Shown: piece by piece, positions 19,381-30,020 of the stretch
Layout: each line of letters opens with the position of its first letter
How positions within the stretch are numbered: the first letter of the stretch is position 1
DNA from: Nematopogon swammerdamellus
Lineage: Eukaryota > Arthropoda > Insecta > Lepidoptera > Adelidae
Assembly: GCA_946902875.1 (NCBI GenBank)
Contig: OX336353.1
Span: 17,869,151-17,933,150 of the forward strand
Direction of reading: 5' to 3'
Length of the DNA: 64,000 nt
The notes under the pieces: generated by a model
Databases searched by the model: none
Seen by the model: only the letters and a program-made list of their open reading frames with translations
Told to the model about the DNA's origin: nothing
Position numbers and translations under genes: made by a program

Positions 19381-20077
19381 CATACATACATATCACACGC
19401 TGAATCCCGAAAATCAGAGTAAGCAGAGTAATCGCCGTTGTGCTGCAAATACTCTTGTAAATTACAGCACAACACCGACCACCACGTTTCGCAAAGTATT
19501 CGAACAAGATTCAATCGATCAAGCAGCAAGTTTTTTTTTATTTTTTTTTATGGAAACTGACTCGGTTGGCTACATCACCTACAACGTCCGTGATGTCAGC
19601 CCATAACACCGGGTGAACTAGGTGCCATGTCAGTGCTTCCCCCTTTGATCGTGCCGGCTACACTGAACTGGTCGGAAAACACAAACTATTTACATAGCCG
19701 TTTAGACCGACGTTTCATTCAGTGTGGTGGTACCAACCCGGGCGGGTTAAACCCTACCACCAAGTAAGATTAGGAGGGAAGGGACCTACTGTTTTACGAG
19801 GAATCCGAACCTCGGTCAGCCTCCAACGGTCAGCGGTCACCCATCCAAGTACTGACCGCACCCAGTTGACTGTCTGCACCACTGAGCTATCGAGGCTGAC
19901 AAAGTAAGGCACAAAGACCCACCAGCTGCATGACTCGGTGGAAGTACCTGCCAAGGTGAGAGGTGGCGAGCAAGTCGCCCGTTGGCCCGGCATCTTGTCG
20001 TTATCCCTTAGTCGCCTTTTACGACATGCATGGGGAGAGATGCAGTGGGGCATATTAATTCTAAGTACCGGCCTCAC
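19381..20077 (-). mobile_element. SINE C copy, split by SINE A
   Basis: The minus-strand C element ends in (GTAT)n (CATACATACATACATA at 19381-19396 on plus). It carries the CAACACCGACCACCACG block and continues after the SINE A insertion (19903) through GTAAGGCACAAAGACCCACC to its head near AGTACCGGCCTCACTCG (20077). Confidence 0.85.
19531..19902 (-). mobile_element. SINE A inserted in SINE C
   Basis: Tail-1 A-run end at 19531, tail 1, then GGAATCCGAACC (B box complement), CACCCATCCAAGTACTGACC (5S-like block), and TGAGCTATCGAGGCTGACAA at the 5' end. Part of the 5S-like block is deleted here (GACCGCACCC joins straight to AGTTGACTGTC). The site duplication appears to be only 2-3 bases (AG). 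Confidence 0.9.
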
Positions 20078-20134
20078 TCGATTAAATTGTGCGTATAAAA
20101 TTTTGTTGGTCGCGCGTTCAGTCAACTTGCACGA

Positions 20135-20330
20135 TTCACCACCGAGTCGTTCAGCAGGTGGGTCTTTGTGCCTTACTAGCTTTTTGGTAGTTATCTTGTC
20201 CGAATAGGTACTTTGCTAAACGTGGTGGTCGCTGTTGTTTTGCTATTTTCCAGAGTTCTTGCAGCACAACACAGATTGCTCTGCTTACCCTGATTGTCGG
20301 GATAAAGCGTATGTGGTATGTATGTAATTT
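20135..20330 (+). mobile_element. SINE C fragment, 5' truncated
   Basis: It contains CCGAGTCGTTCAGCAGGTGG, then TTTGTGCCTTACTAGC, CTAAACGTGGTGGTCG and a GTATGTATGTAATT end. The head is absent. Confidence 0.8.
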
Positions 20331-20715
20331 TCGGCTTTGCATTTATCTAACGAAGAAATATATTTACATACATTTTGGAATAACCGAACATGTATATTGG
20401 AAGAACATTTACAAGGCAAATTACGCTAATTATTTCAAATTTACTCCCTAAAACGACGTTAAATTAACCTCGCGCGCGTATGTTAGCACCTTAAATAAGA
20501 GTTTCCTAATGAAGTTTTAAGCCGGTGAGAAACAACGCAAGAACAAATTTGTGTTAAGGGCGAGGACGAAGAATACGAATAAAGCGGTGAGATGAAAGTA
20601 GAATGAAATAAATGGAGGGCGGTCTGCCTCAGTCAGTTGTCATCGCCTCCACCCGCCGAGATACGCGCGATATGTAGAATTTCAATTGGCCGACTGGAGA
20701 ATAAATCTCAATTAT
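20331..20715. other. unassigned, apparently unique DNA
   Basis: No match to other parts of the window. A TCAGTCAGTTGTCATCGCC stretch near 20630 resembles an initiator region, but no exon can be defended. Confidence 0.35.
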
Positions 20716-21086
20716 AAAAAATCTGTTAAGTGCGAGATTTACTCGCGCACGGAGGTTTCCGCATCTATCCGCTATTATCCGCCTATCTTTTGTCTTTCAA
20801 CAATGCAATGTATAAAAGCCTGTGGCGCCATCTATTATTCAATAGTGTGACTAATAGATTTTTCGGACGTTTGTTGTATGGAAGCGCCCCTTAATTTTTA
20901 ACATTTTCTTATTTTTCTTATTTGTTGTTTATATTATTTATATCCGCCATAGTAACATATTCTGTGAAAATTTCAACGGGCTACCTATTACGGTTCAAGA
21001 GATACAGCCCTCGGACAGACGGACGGACAGACGGACGGCGGAGGCTTAGTAATAGGCTTCCGTACGGGATACGGTAACCTAAAAAA
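20716..21086 (+). mobile_element. family D element, variant 2
   Basis: It starts AAAAAATCTGTTAAGTGCGA, carries the variant block GCCTGTGGCGCCATCTATTA, then CGGACAGACGGACGG and ends ACGGTAACCTAAAAAA. It shares this variant block with 42048-42906 and 44217-44631, so they form a subfamily. Confidence 0.85.
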
Positions 21087-21088
21087 CA

Positions 21089-21290
21089 AAACGGCCAAGT
21101 GCGAGTCGGACTCACGCACTTAGGGTTCCATACCACCACTTAATTGGCGGGTTTTTATTATTTGTTATTTTACTTTAGAGTTTGCAATATAAGCACACAA
21201 AGTTTGACGCTTGTATGTATTACCGTTTTTACGATAGAGCAACAACAAATAACACGTTTCTTGTATGGGGACCCATTTATTTATTAGCTC
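21089..21290 (+). mobile_element. family D terminus with different body
   Basis: It begins ACGGCCAAGTGCGAGTCGGA and CTCACGCAC, immediately after the preceding D element. It then diverges into a sequence with AAAGTTTGACGCTTG and ATAACACGTTTCTTGTATGG. The right end is missing. Confidence 0.65.
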
Positions 21291-22200
21291 TAACCAAGTC
21301 GTTATAGGAATCATAACGCAAATCAATCAAATCAATACTCTCTCTAGTTCACATTAGCAGATTTTTTCTTATTATAATATTTTTTTTTATATGCGAATGT
21401 TTTTGTTGTACTTATAGCCCATTTTAAAACTGTATTTCTACAGTGAAATATAATTTCTGCACGCGAACAATAAATAGTATCACATTTACTCTGAAAATTC
21501 ACATGTATACAAAATTCAAAACAGTTTAAAAATGTTGTTCACTTTTCTTCGTACTAACCTAACCCCTAAATTCGAACTTTCGTGGCAATCCCGAAGCGAG
21601 ACTCTTGTTGGATATAGCGCACACCGAGGCAGATTTCATCAACTTAATGAGCGCAATGTACATACAATACATTGTACATTCTACACATAGAACGAACTAC
21701 TTAGAAGAGGCATCAATTTTGAGTAAGTAACAGAAAAGAGTAGAGAAATATAACTCCTAACGCGCGTACATAAGTACGCGCACCCTTTTTTTTCTACTCT
21801 CATTTCCAATGTTTGATTTTTTTTAACAATTCGATAATTTTACTAATGTTTTTGACGTGAATACATGAACGTCTTCTTTTTCAGAAAGAAATTCGAACGA
21901 CATAAAAATTCTGTACAATGACACGGCGATTTCGCGAAAACTGTAATTGATAGCCAAAAGGTGAAATCACCATCGTAAAGTTCGTTTCGGCGACTCTTCA
22001 AAATGATACAGGTCATGAGTCCGTGGCCTTGAAATGATGACGTAATCAAGTGAACAAAAATATACTAAAAATCCTAAAAATCAGCGGCGCGCAAAGTTAA
22101 ATTGACTTATAACTTCGGAATTAACAGACGTATAGAAGCGGTTTTGGTGTCATTCGGTAGCTATCAAACCGCTCTAAACACTAAGCAAGATAAAATACGA
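21291..22200. other. unassigned DNA
   Basis: AT-rich, with a small palindrome GCGCGTACATAAGTACGCGC near 21763. Short frames on minus have no recognisable domains. Confidence 0.35.
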
Positions 22201-22620
22201 CGTTTTGGAAGATAATATTTAAAGAAAATTTATGGAAAAAAAAATTGCACGCAAAAAAGTGAGAAAAATGCATGAATCCAAGCCCGATCGGGAGAAAACT
22301 TTAAAGGAACACACTATAAAAGCAGAGCGATGTCGTCAGTACAGATTGAAGAAGAAATAGCAGAAGGAAAATATCATCAGTCAAAATGACATTGGGCAAG
22401 AGTCGGGCGAAGCAAGTGAAAATTTGATCGCCCGCGACCAGTTACCGTCCGCCTCGTGTCAAACTCGATCAAGTCGTTGATATCGACTCAAATGGACGTG
22501 GACGATCCGGAAGAACAACGAGAAGATATACCCGGAGACATTGTCACAGGAAACGTAGGCCCTTGATTGCGGACATCGATCGAAAAGCAGCCTCGAATGG
22601 ACGGTTCGTAAAATGCGACG
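22201..22620 (+). pseudogene. possible degraded coding sequence, unrecognised
   Basis: Joined frames give a basic, charged reading (AERCRQYRLKKK, then QNDIGQESGEASENLIARDQ) broken by a TAG and frame changes. The arginine/lysine-rich start resembles a DNA-binding basic region found in some transposon-encoded proteins, but I cannot name a family. It may be a decayed transposon ORF or chance. Confidence 0.25.
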
Positions 22621-23253
22621 AATACTTCCAAATTCAAGTTCAAATCCAAAATATTTATTTCTTAGAAAACATAAAAGAAACACGATAATACAGACAAAAT
22701 TAATCTCCAAACTAAGGTGTAAACGTTTGGCGAATTTCTTAACGATAATATTCTTACCAAGGAAAAGTATAGTAGAACGTGTTACGATCGTGCATTTACG
22801 TCGATCGCGATAACGTGATAATCGTATAACGTCAGCAGTGCAAAGCGACTCCTACCCACCTCAATTATTGTTTTACTAGAATTCATATCCCCAATCCCAA
22901 TCTAAAATTTTATGTATTCACGAAGACTGACGGCAGTAGCCTGATACTGCCTACCAATTTTTTTTAATTTTTGAATGAATATATTATTATGTTTCTACAG
23001 AAAAACAAATTATAAGTACACATAGGCATAGAGTTACAATACACAAACATAGAGAGAGAACTAAACCGTCAAAATGCTCTAAAACAAGCGGGTCCATGTT
23101 TGCGGGGCGAGGGGGAAATGTGATACATAGGTCGCAGCGCGCAGCGACTGAGGTCTGCGAACGAACAGCCACCGAACAACGTACAAACACGCCGAATGAT
23201 TGTCTCCAAAGTTGCCTCAATCACCAATGCTATCACTCAGTCTATCTTCTTTT
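22621..23253. other. unassigned DNA
   Basis: Nothing recognisable in this stretch; short frames occur on both strands without motifs. Confidence 0.35.
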
Positions 23254-23697
23254 ATACAGGGTGTTGTAACGGCCAGTACATCTCCACATCATCCAATACA
23301 ATCGCCAACGTTTTTCCCTAAACTGTCCAGTTTTGGAGATATTAATTTTTGAAATTAATGTTTTCGTCTAGTGTAATTTGACGCGCGAGGGGGGGGGGGG
23401 GGGGGGGGGGATGCTGGCGCGGGAACGGTTAGGGACGAAAAACGCACACTGCGCGGCCTCCGCATATCTCCTCTCTGCGCGCACTCGTCCCTGCTCGCTC
23501 ACTCACCGCGCGCCTTTCATTCCCACGTTCGTGCGGTACATTATTAGATCCTTTTACACTAAATAAATCAATTAGTTTGTGTGAAAACTGTAACTTTTTA
23601 TTTAAAGGGAATAAAAAGTTATTTGACCTTTTTGTTACTATTGATCCCAATAATCATTTCCTAAATTTTATGTAGTGGCCGTTACAACATCCTGTAT
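23254..23697. mobile_element. MITE-like element with ATACAGGGTGTTG ends
   Basis: The termini ATACAGGGTGTTGTAACGGC (from 23254) and GGCCGTTACAACATCCTGTA (to 23697) are inverted with one mismatch. The flanks are compatible with a TA target. The interior has a run of about 20 G at 23391-23410 and no transposase. Confidence 0.65.
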
Positions 23698-24050
23698 ATA
23701 TCTATGCAAGTATTTATACTCGTATCATACTCGCCTGTTAATGTTTTTTTCATCTCCTACAATGGAGTGCTTGCATACCAAATGTAAGTAACATATGCTT
23801 ATTTAAATGTGCATTACCTTTGGAAATGCGGTTCTAGGTGTGTATGTACATGAAAATGATTATTCTACATATATAGAGCTTTGTGCATAGTAAATAGAGC
23901 TTTCGGATTAGCATGTGTCACAGTCACTTATGTGCCAGTCTGCGATATTAAATAAACTTGTAATCTTGCATATCGCCTTAGTTATGCGTTATTAAGGCAA
24001 CGTGTAATTTTATTAGATGAATACGATTGTATTAATAAGGTTAATCTAAA
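23698..24050. other. unassigned AT-rich DNA
   Basis: No supported feature. Confidence 0.4.
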
Positions 24051-24370
24051 TTTTTAGGGTTCCGTATCCGGTACGGGACCCTATTACTAAGCCTACGCCG
24101 TCTGTCTGTCTGTCTGTGTGTCCGTCCGTCCGTCCGTCTGTCTGTCTGTCCGAGGGCTGTATCTCTTGAACCGTAATAGGTAGCCCGTTGAAATTTTCAC
24201 AGAATATGTGTTATTAATTATTATGGTCGATAGCATTTTAACTAATCATGACATTTAACTAATATGAAGTATTTCATAACACGCCACAGATGGCGTGAGT
24301 GGCGCTAACCATGACATGGCGATAAGGGACCCTCGGTGCGCGAGTTCGACTCGCACTTGGCCGGTTTTTT
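24051..24370 (-). mobile_element. family D element, near complete
   Basis: TTTTTAGGGTTCCGTATCCG at the left, a (GTCT)n/(GTCC)n block at 24100-24150, CTCTTGAACCGTAATAGG, and CGCACTTGGCCGGTTTTTT at the right end. No coding capacity. Confidence 0.88.
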
Positions 24371-24510
24371 ATAGACAGCCGGCACGGGTGGCTGTGCCCA
24401 AAAGTTCAAAAGATGATTAGACACAGCCACTCCTCGCGAAACCACGCTCAGAGCCGCGCCGTGCCAGCTATAAGGGGGACAAAAAGGTCGTCGTCTAATT
24501 TATTTTGCTC
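24371..24510 (-). mobile_element. family J LINE 3' end
   Basis: Minus strand: CTGGCACGGCGCGGCTCTGA, GCGTGGTTTCGCGAGGAGTG and a CCACCCGTGCCGG end, abutting the family D copy. It is 3' untranslated only. Confidence 0.75.
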
Positions 24511-24539
24511 TTTGAAGACAATTAAACATGAACATAATT

Positions 24540-24850
24540 ATAATTTACTTACTCTATTTATTCTTTATTCATCATTGGTACGGTAGTTCACTACGATTTA
24601 ATTTGTCTTGTTTTGTTTTTACAGTCCGGTTCGATTACCACAAAGGAGAGCCGGCAAGAAACTTCGCGGGGTTTATTTTTAACGTTTTCGATTACAATAC
24701 ATTGTGACTAGCTACACAATAGATCGCTTCCAGTAGTAAAATACAGTTTGAGAGCTACAATAACATATAATTTAAGCTTGACAATTTTGTGACCACATAA
24801 TATCAAAAGTAAAAGTTAAAATAAAATCAGGTGTATCATATTCATGTATA
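24540..24850 (-). mobile_element. family N copy
   Basis: This is the reverse complement of the 42279-42637 unit. Shared blocks are TTGCCGGCTCTCCTTTGTGG, GCGAAGTTTCTTG and TGTAGCTAGTCACAATG-like sequence. The end repeats AATAAAG/GAATAAA (left edge here). Confidence 0.75.
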
Positions 24851-25090
24851 CCTTTGTCAGAATTTTTTTATACATATCGTATCAAATCATATCCATTAGT
24901 AATTTTCATACCACAATGTATTACAATGTCAAAAAATATACTTAATGTATAAATTTGTCAAATTAATATTTTAGTATGCGTCAGAAGAATAAATTACTGA
25001 CGGGTTTACAAAAGTACCTAATTTAATAATGAAAAATACTTGATTTCAAAAACACTTGACGTTAATATATTATGTTTATTTTTACTTTAA

Positions 25091-25197
25091 ATGTTTTAAG
25101 AAAAATTTGTATATACAGTATTTAACATAAGTGTAACAACCTAAGTGTATTTATGTAACTAAGATATCAATGAAGGAAATTAATTGAATTGAATTGA
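25091..25197 (+). mobile_element. LINE-like 3' tail ending (GAATT)n
   Basis: AT-rich segment ending AATTGAATTGAATTGAC, a short tandem repeat typical of target-primed element ends. No coding part is present, so identity is uncertain. Confidence 0.35.
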
Positions 25198-26384
25198 CAT
25201 TTTAATCTGGTTCCTCTGTTATTCTGGTATAGTCAGCGAAAAACTAGATGGTTCATTGTGTAGACCAACTGACTGAGAGACTAGCTAGATCAACCTTACT
25301 TGCTTCCTTCCGTACTTCCTTCCTCTCTACAGCTCTCCTTACCATTTTTGATCTTTAAGGGTAGTTTATTTTATTTTATTATTTATTTATTTATCTATCG
25401 TTTTTTGTTTACAATATAAAATATTTAATCTCTTATTTTCTTTATATAATGAAATTTTGCTGTATTTTTTATTTCTACTATACTTACCGTGTTCTAGTTG
25501 CACACTAATTGCTTTTCTTTTTATTTTGTTATAATTTTTTCTAATAAAACATATCTGATTGATGACCTAATCATAATTTAAAATCAGACTGGGCTTAAAA
25601 GCGACGGAAGTCATAAACTGCGTCCAGCCAGATCCCTGTTAGGCAGATACATTTTTTTAGTTTATAATCTTCCTTAAGTTAAGTTTTATTATGTAAAAAT
25701 GTTTAATGATTATTTTTACACGATTTGTTTTTTTTATTGTCCAATTTTGTTTTTATTAGTTAGTTTTAGTTATAGCGTGTAAGAAGTATTATTCTAAGTT
25801 TTATATTTCTTACCTACTGTAGCCAACAATTAATTCCTATAATATTATTTCATTTCATTTCAACCGTTGACTTGGATCAGCTATACCATAATATTTATTT
25901 TCAGAAGATAAAATCATTTTATCTCAATTTCATAGCTTTCAACCATTGTAGTAGCATCATCGTATACACATTCATTTTGTCGCTTACCACTCCCTGTCAC
26001 GTACACGCACGTGTTAACAGCTAACACAGATTATGAGGAGACTCTATGCTAAACTAATCTCGTGTTTGAACATTTCCCACCCCAAACACTTCTGGTGTTC
26101 AGTGCAATGGACACAAACATTATTGCTGTGGATCTGGCCCTTACAAGGGATGTGTGCCATGGGCAGACATATTTAGAAGCGGCACATTTATTTTTGGGGA
26201 TAGAATAAGTACGCCCTAGATTTCGGATTATATGAAGTGGCTATCTAATGGCATATTTGAGATTCGAGAAACGAAGGCCGCGAAGGCGGGGTGACGTTTT
26301 TGGTGGTTTCTATAACTGAAAGGGGCGTCTCAGATCCACGTATTAAACGTTACATTTACGGTCATGTTAATGACAGAACCCTGT
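25198..26384. other. unassigned AT-rich DNA
   Basis: It contains a (TTTA)n patch at 25366-25395 and, near 26050-26340, a moderately GC-rich stretch (GAAACGAAGGCCGCGAAGGC, then AAAGGGGCGTCTCAGATCC) that may be another dispersed repeat with only one copy here. No genes are seen. Confidence 0.35.
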
Positions 26385-26740
26385 GTTTTTAACATGGTTG
26401 CTTATATCACGCTGCACTCATGATGCCAGCCCAGTAGACCTTGTGTCTCTCGGAGCGAGGTTCAGTGCTTCATAATCATCATCATCATCAGCCTGTATAG
26501 ATTCACTGCTGGGCATAGGCCTCTCCCAAGGCACGCCACCATACGCGGTCTTCCGCTTTTCTCATCCATCCACTCCCGGCTACCAGGTGCAGTGCTTAAA
26601 TGTTTACTATTTTCGTTGGCTTTTCGACGAACTTTATTCAGTGTTATCAATACCTGGGAACGGGCTAAACGCTACAGCTTAGGTAAAGGAAGAAGGGATC
26701 TACAGTTTAAAGTGGAAATCGAACCGTGGGACAAATCGTG
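26385..26740 (-). mobile_element. old, diverged SINE A copy split by RTE
   Basis: Weak but ordered tail-1 matches lie left of the RTE insert (ATGATGCCAGCCCA, TTCAGTGCTT) and right of it (TTTATTCAGTG, GGAAGAAGGGATCTACAGTT, TGGAAATCGAACCGTGG). The divergence makes it the oldest SINE A in the window. Confidence 0.6.
26471..26589 (-). mobile_element. RTE-like LINE 3' end with (CAT)n tail and target duplication
   Basis: The minus reading encodes the extreme C-terminus (GRGLCPAVNLYRL followed by a run of Met codons), ending in an (ATG)n simple repeat. It is flanked by CAGTGCTT duplications at 26463-26470 and 26590-26597. RTE elements of Lepidoptera are known for very short 3' ends made of simple repeats, which fits. 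Confidence 0.85.
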
Positions 26741-26823
26741 TACTTGGCTTGTTAAGGTCCGCAAAGTCCGCGAAGGCGAAATTACAAACATGTTTAAATC
26801 TCTGTCGCGCTTCCTTGCCCACC

Positions 26824-27140
26824 TTTTTTTTTATGGAAACTGACACGGTTGGCCACCGCAACATCCGTGATGTCAGCCCATAACACCGGATGAAATTGGT
26901 GCCACGTCAGTGCTTCGCTTCGGTCGTGCCAGCTACAGTGAACTGGACGGAAAACACAAACTATTTACATAGCCGTTTCGACCGACCTTTCATTCAGTGC
27001 GGTGGTACCAACCCGGGCGGGTTAAACCCTACCACCTAGTAATACAAGAAGGGAGTCATATCCCTTAGTCGCCTTTTACGACATACACGGGGAGAGGTGC
27101 AGTGAGGCTATTCTTTTAAAGTACCGGCCCCACACGGTAC
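26824..27140 (-). mobile_element. SINE B, full length
   Basis: TTTTTTTTTATGGAAACTGA at the A-run end, complete tail 1, then CATATCCCTTAGTCGCCTTT, GAGAGGTGCAGTGAGG and the head end GTACCGGCCCCACACGGTAC at 27140. About 317 bp. Confidence 0.92.
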
Positions 27141-27505
27141 CTATCTTCTCTCAAATGGTGTGCGTGCAGACAATGTTTTGGTTACAATTAAAAATTCATG
27201 CAATGTACGACAATAACGTCTCTACGTCTATATCTCCAGGATGACCGCTTATCGTCCTGCAAATTGCATGTGACGACGACGGAGCGAAGCAATCACGTCT
27301 CTCCGGCTGTCACTAATGAGCTTCTGCTGTGTCGCAGCCGGGCGGCGGCCATTTTGATTTCGCTGACAAGAGATCTTACACACTTTATCCGACGCTGCAA
27401 ATAGCTTCCCTTGTTCAAGAACACCTAAAACTGTATTATCTCCGGCAGTGTGAAGGGAAAACTTTTTTCATACCAAATTTTTTTGGTTTCAGTTTTAGTT
27501 CATTT
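27141..27505. other. unassigned DNA
   Basis: Short overlapping plus-strand frames (27198-27404, 27329-27592) have no recognisable domain; the second runs into a microsatellite. Confidence 0.35.
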
Positions 27506-27561
27506 TTTACCCGACTACGGCGAAGCAAAAAGGAGGGTTATGTGGTTGACCGGTATGTATG

Positions 27562-27592
<31 letters not shown>

Positions 27593-27900
27593 GGCGATAT
27601 AGTCCCAACCTAGTGGACCTGATCGCCGGACTGACTCCGCCAGTCCTCCCACCAAGAACTATGTATGTATGTATGTATGTATGTATGTTCATCTGTTCCC
27701 TCATAACTTCTAAACTACTTATCATAATTTGACAAATGAGGTATCGTTGAAAGCGTCTTGATCGTCCGCTGGTTATAGGCTATGTGACGTCACATATAAT
27801 TGACTATGGCGCCCTCTAGATCACAAAAAGTCATGATATAAAAAAAAAAAAATTTAATGATGCCGTGTTGGGTATCAAATGAAAGGGCTTAATTAGCACA
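27506..27900 (+). mobile_element. family K repeat with two (GTAT)n arrays
   Basis: ACCCGACTACGGCGAAGCAA then GGTTATGTGGTTGACCGG leads into (GTAT)n at 27553-27590. A second (GTAT)n at 27661-27687 leads into CGTCTTGATCGTCCGCTGG and GGCTATGTGACGTCAC. I associate this with a widespread lepidopteran repeat. A 70-bp block containing GGACTGACTCCGCCAGTCC separates the two arrays and looks inserted. The 27507-27725 minus frame is the microsatellite read as Thr-Tyr-Ile-His repeats. Confidence 0.65.
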
Positions 27901-28039
27901 TTTCAAAAATATATATATTGTTAGCTGTTGCTTTCGGATTTGCTTGCATGCACCCGATAATTGGGAATAATTTCTAAATAAAATAAAATCAGGCCTCACT
28001 CCAAACCTACCCAAAACACATCCTACTAATATTATAAAC

Positions 28040-28756
28040 GCGAAAGTTTGTGAATGAGTTGCATTCAGGAAGACGATAAACCTACTCAAAGAAAGTAAGT
28101 AACTAATGGCGAGGCCGAAGGCCGAGCTGCGTTCGGGAAGACTATAAACCTTCTCGAAGAAAGTAAGTAACAAAAGGCGAGGCCGAAGGCCGAGCTTCGT
28201 TCAGGAAGACCCTAAACCTTCTCAAAGAAAGCAAGTAACAAAGGGCGAGGCCGAAGGCCGAGCTGCGTTCGGGAAGACTAAACCTTCTCGAAGAAAGTAA
28301 GTAACAAAGGGCGAGGCCGAAGGCCGAGCTGCGTTCAGGAAGACGATAAACTTTCTCGAAGACAGTAAGTAACTATGGGCGAGGCCGAAGGCCGAGCTGC
28401 GTTCAGGAAGAGGATACACCATCTTTAATAAAGTAAGTAACTGAGGGCGAGGCCGAAGGCCGAGCTGCGTTCGGGAAGACTATAAACCTTCTCGAAGAAA
28501 GTAAGTAACAAAGGGCGAGGCCGAAGGCCGAGCTGCGTTCAGGAAGAGGATAAACCATCTTTAAGAAATTAAGTAACAAAGGGCTAGGCCAAAGGCCGAG
28601 CTGCGTTCAGGAAGAGGATAAACTTTCTGGAAGAAAGTAAGTAACAGAGGGCGAGGCCGAAGGCCGAGCTGCGTTCAGGAAGAGGATAAACCATCTTTAA
28701 GAAAGTAAGTAACTGAGGGCGAGGCCGAAGGCCGAGCTGCGTTCGGGAAGACTATA
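28040..28756 (+). repeat. 68-bp minisatellite, forward arm
   Basis: About ten units of 66-69 bp carry GGGCGAGGCCGAAGGCCGAG, CTGCGTTCGGGAAGACTATA, and AAGAAAGTAAGTAAC. Each unit holds the near-palindrome GGCCGAAGGCC. At 28757 the array switches to the opposite orientation. Open frames here are repeat artefacts. Confidence 0.93.
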
Positions 28757-30018
28757 TTATTCTTCGAGAAGGTTTATAGTCTTCCCGAACGCAGCTCGGC
28801 CTTCGGCTTAGCCCTTTGTTACTTACTTTCTTAAAGATGGTTTATCCTCTTCCTGAACGTAGCTCGGCCTTCGGCCTCGCCCATAGTTACTTACTGTCTT
28901 CGAGAAAGTTTATCGTCTACCTGAACGAAGCTCGGCCTTCGGCCTCGCCCTTTCTTACTTACTTTCTTCGGGAAGGTTTATAGTCTTCCTGAACGCAGCT
29001 CGGCCTTCGGCCTCGCCCTTTGTTACTTACTTTCTTCGAGAAGGTTTATAGTCTTCCCGAACGCAGCTCGGCCTTCGGCCTCGCCCTTTGTTACTTACTT
29101 TCTTAAAGATGGTTTATCCTCTTCCTGAACGCAGCTCGGCCTTCGGCCTCGCCCATAGTTACTTACTGTCTTCGAGAAAGTTTATCGTCTTCCTGAACGC
29201 AGCTCGGCCTTCGGCCTCGCCCTTTGTTACTTACTTTCTTCGAGAAGGTTTGTAGTCTTCCCAAACGCAGCTCGGTCTTCGGCCTCGCCCTCAGTTACTT
29301 ACTTTCTTAAAGATGGTTTATCCTCTTCCTGAACGCAGCTCGGCCTTCGGCCTCGCCCATAGTTACTTACTGTCTCCGAGAAAGTTTATCGTCTTCCTGA
29401 ACGAAGCTCGGCCTTCGGCCTCGCCCTTTCTTACTTACTTTCTTCGGGAAGGTTTATAGTCTTCCTGAACGCAGCTCGGCCTTCGGCCTCGCCCTTTGTT
29501 ACTTACTTTCTTCGAGAAGGTTTATAGTCTTCCCGAACGCAGCTCGGCCTTCGGCCTCGCCCTTTGTTACTTACTTTCTTAAAGATGGTTTATTCTCTTC
29601 CTGAACGCAGCTCGGCCTTCGGCCTCGCCCATAGTTACTTACTGTCTTCGAGAAAGTTTATCGTCTTCCTGAACGCAGCTCGGCCTTCGGCCTCGCCCTT
29701 TGTTACTTACTTTCTTCGAGAAGGTTTATAGTCTTCCCGAACGCAGCTCGGCCTTCGGCCTCGCCCTCAGTTACTTACTTTCTTCGAGAAGGTTTATATT
29801 CTTCCCGAACGCAGCTCGGCCTTCGGCCTCGCCTATAGTTACTTACTATCTTCAAGAAGGTTTATCTTCTTCCTCACCGCATCTCGGCCTTCGGCTTCGC
29901 CCTTAGTTATTTATTTACTTCAAGAAGTTTTATAGTCTTCCTGAACGCAGCTCGGCCTTCGGCCTCGCTATCAGTTACTTACTTTCTTCAAGACGGTTTA
30001 TCGTTTACCTGAACCCAG
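28757..30018 (-). repeat. 68-bp minisatellite, inverted arm
   Basis: About eighteen units are the reverse complement of the forward arm. A higher-order pattern is visible: the subtype with AAAGATGGTTTATCCTCTTC recurs at about 28833, 29105, 29310 and 29580, that is every three to four units. Divergence rises toward the right end, where units merge into the 327-bp repeats. Confidence 0.93.
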
Positions 30019-30020
30019 CT

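Noticed and set aside
28040..30018. CRISPR-like regular array
   Set aside because: Units are contiguous 68-bp minisatellite copies without unique spacers and with an orientation switch, in a eukaryotic transposon-rich context.
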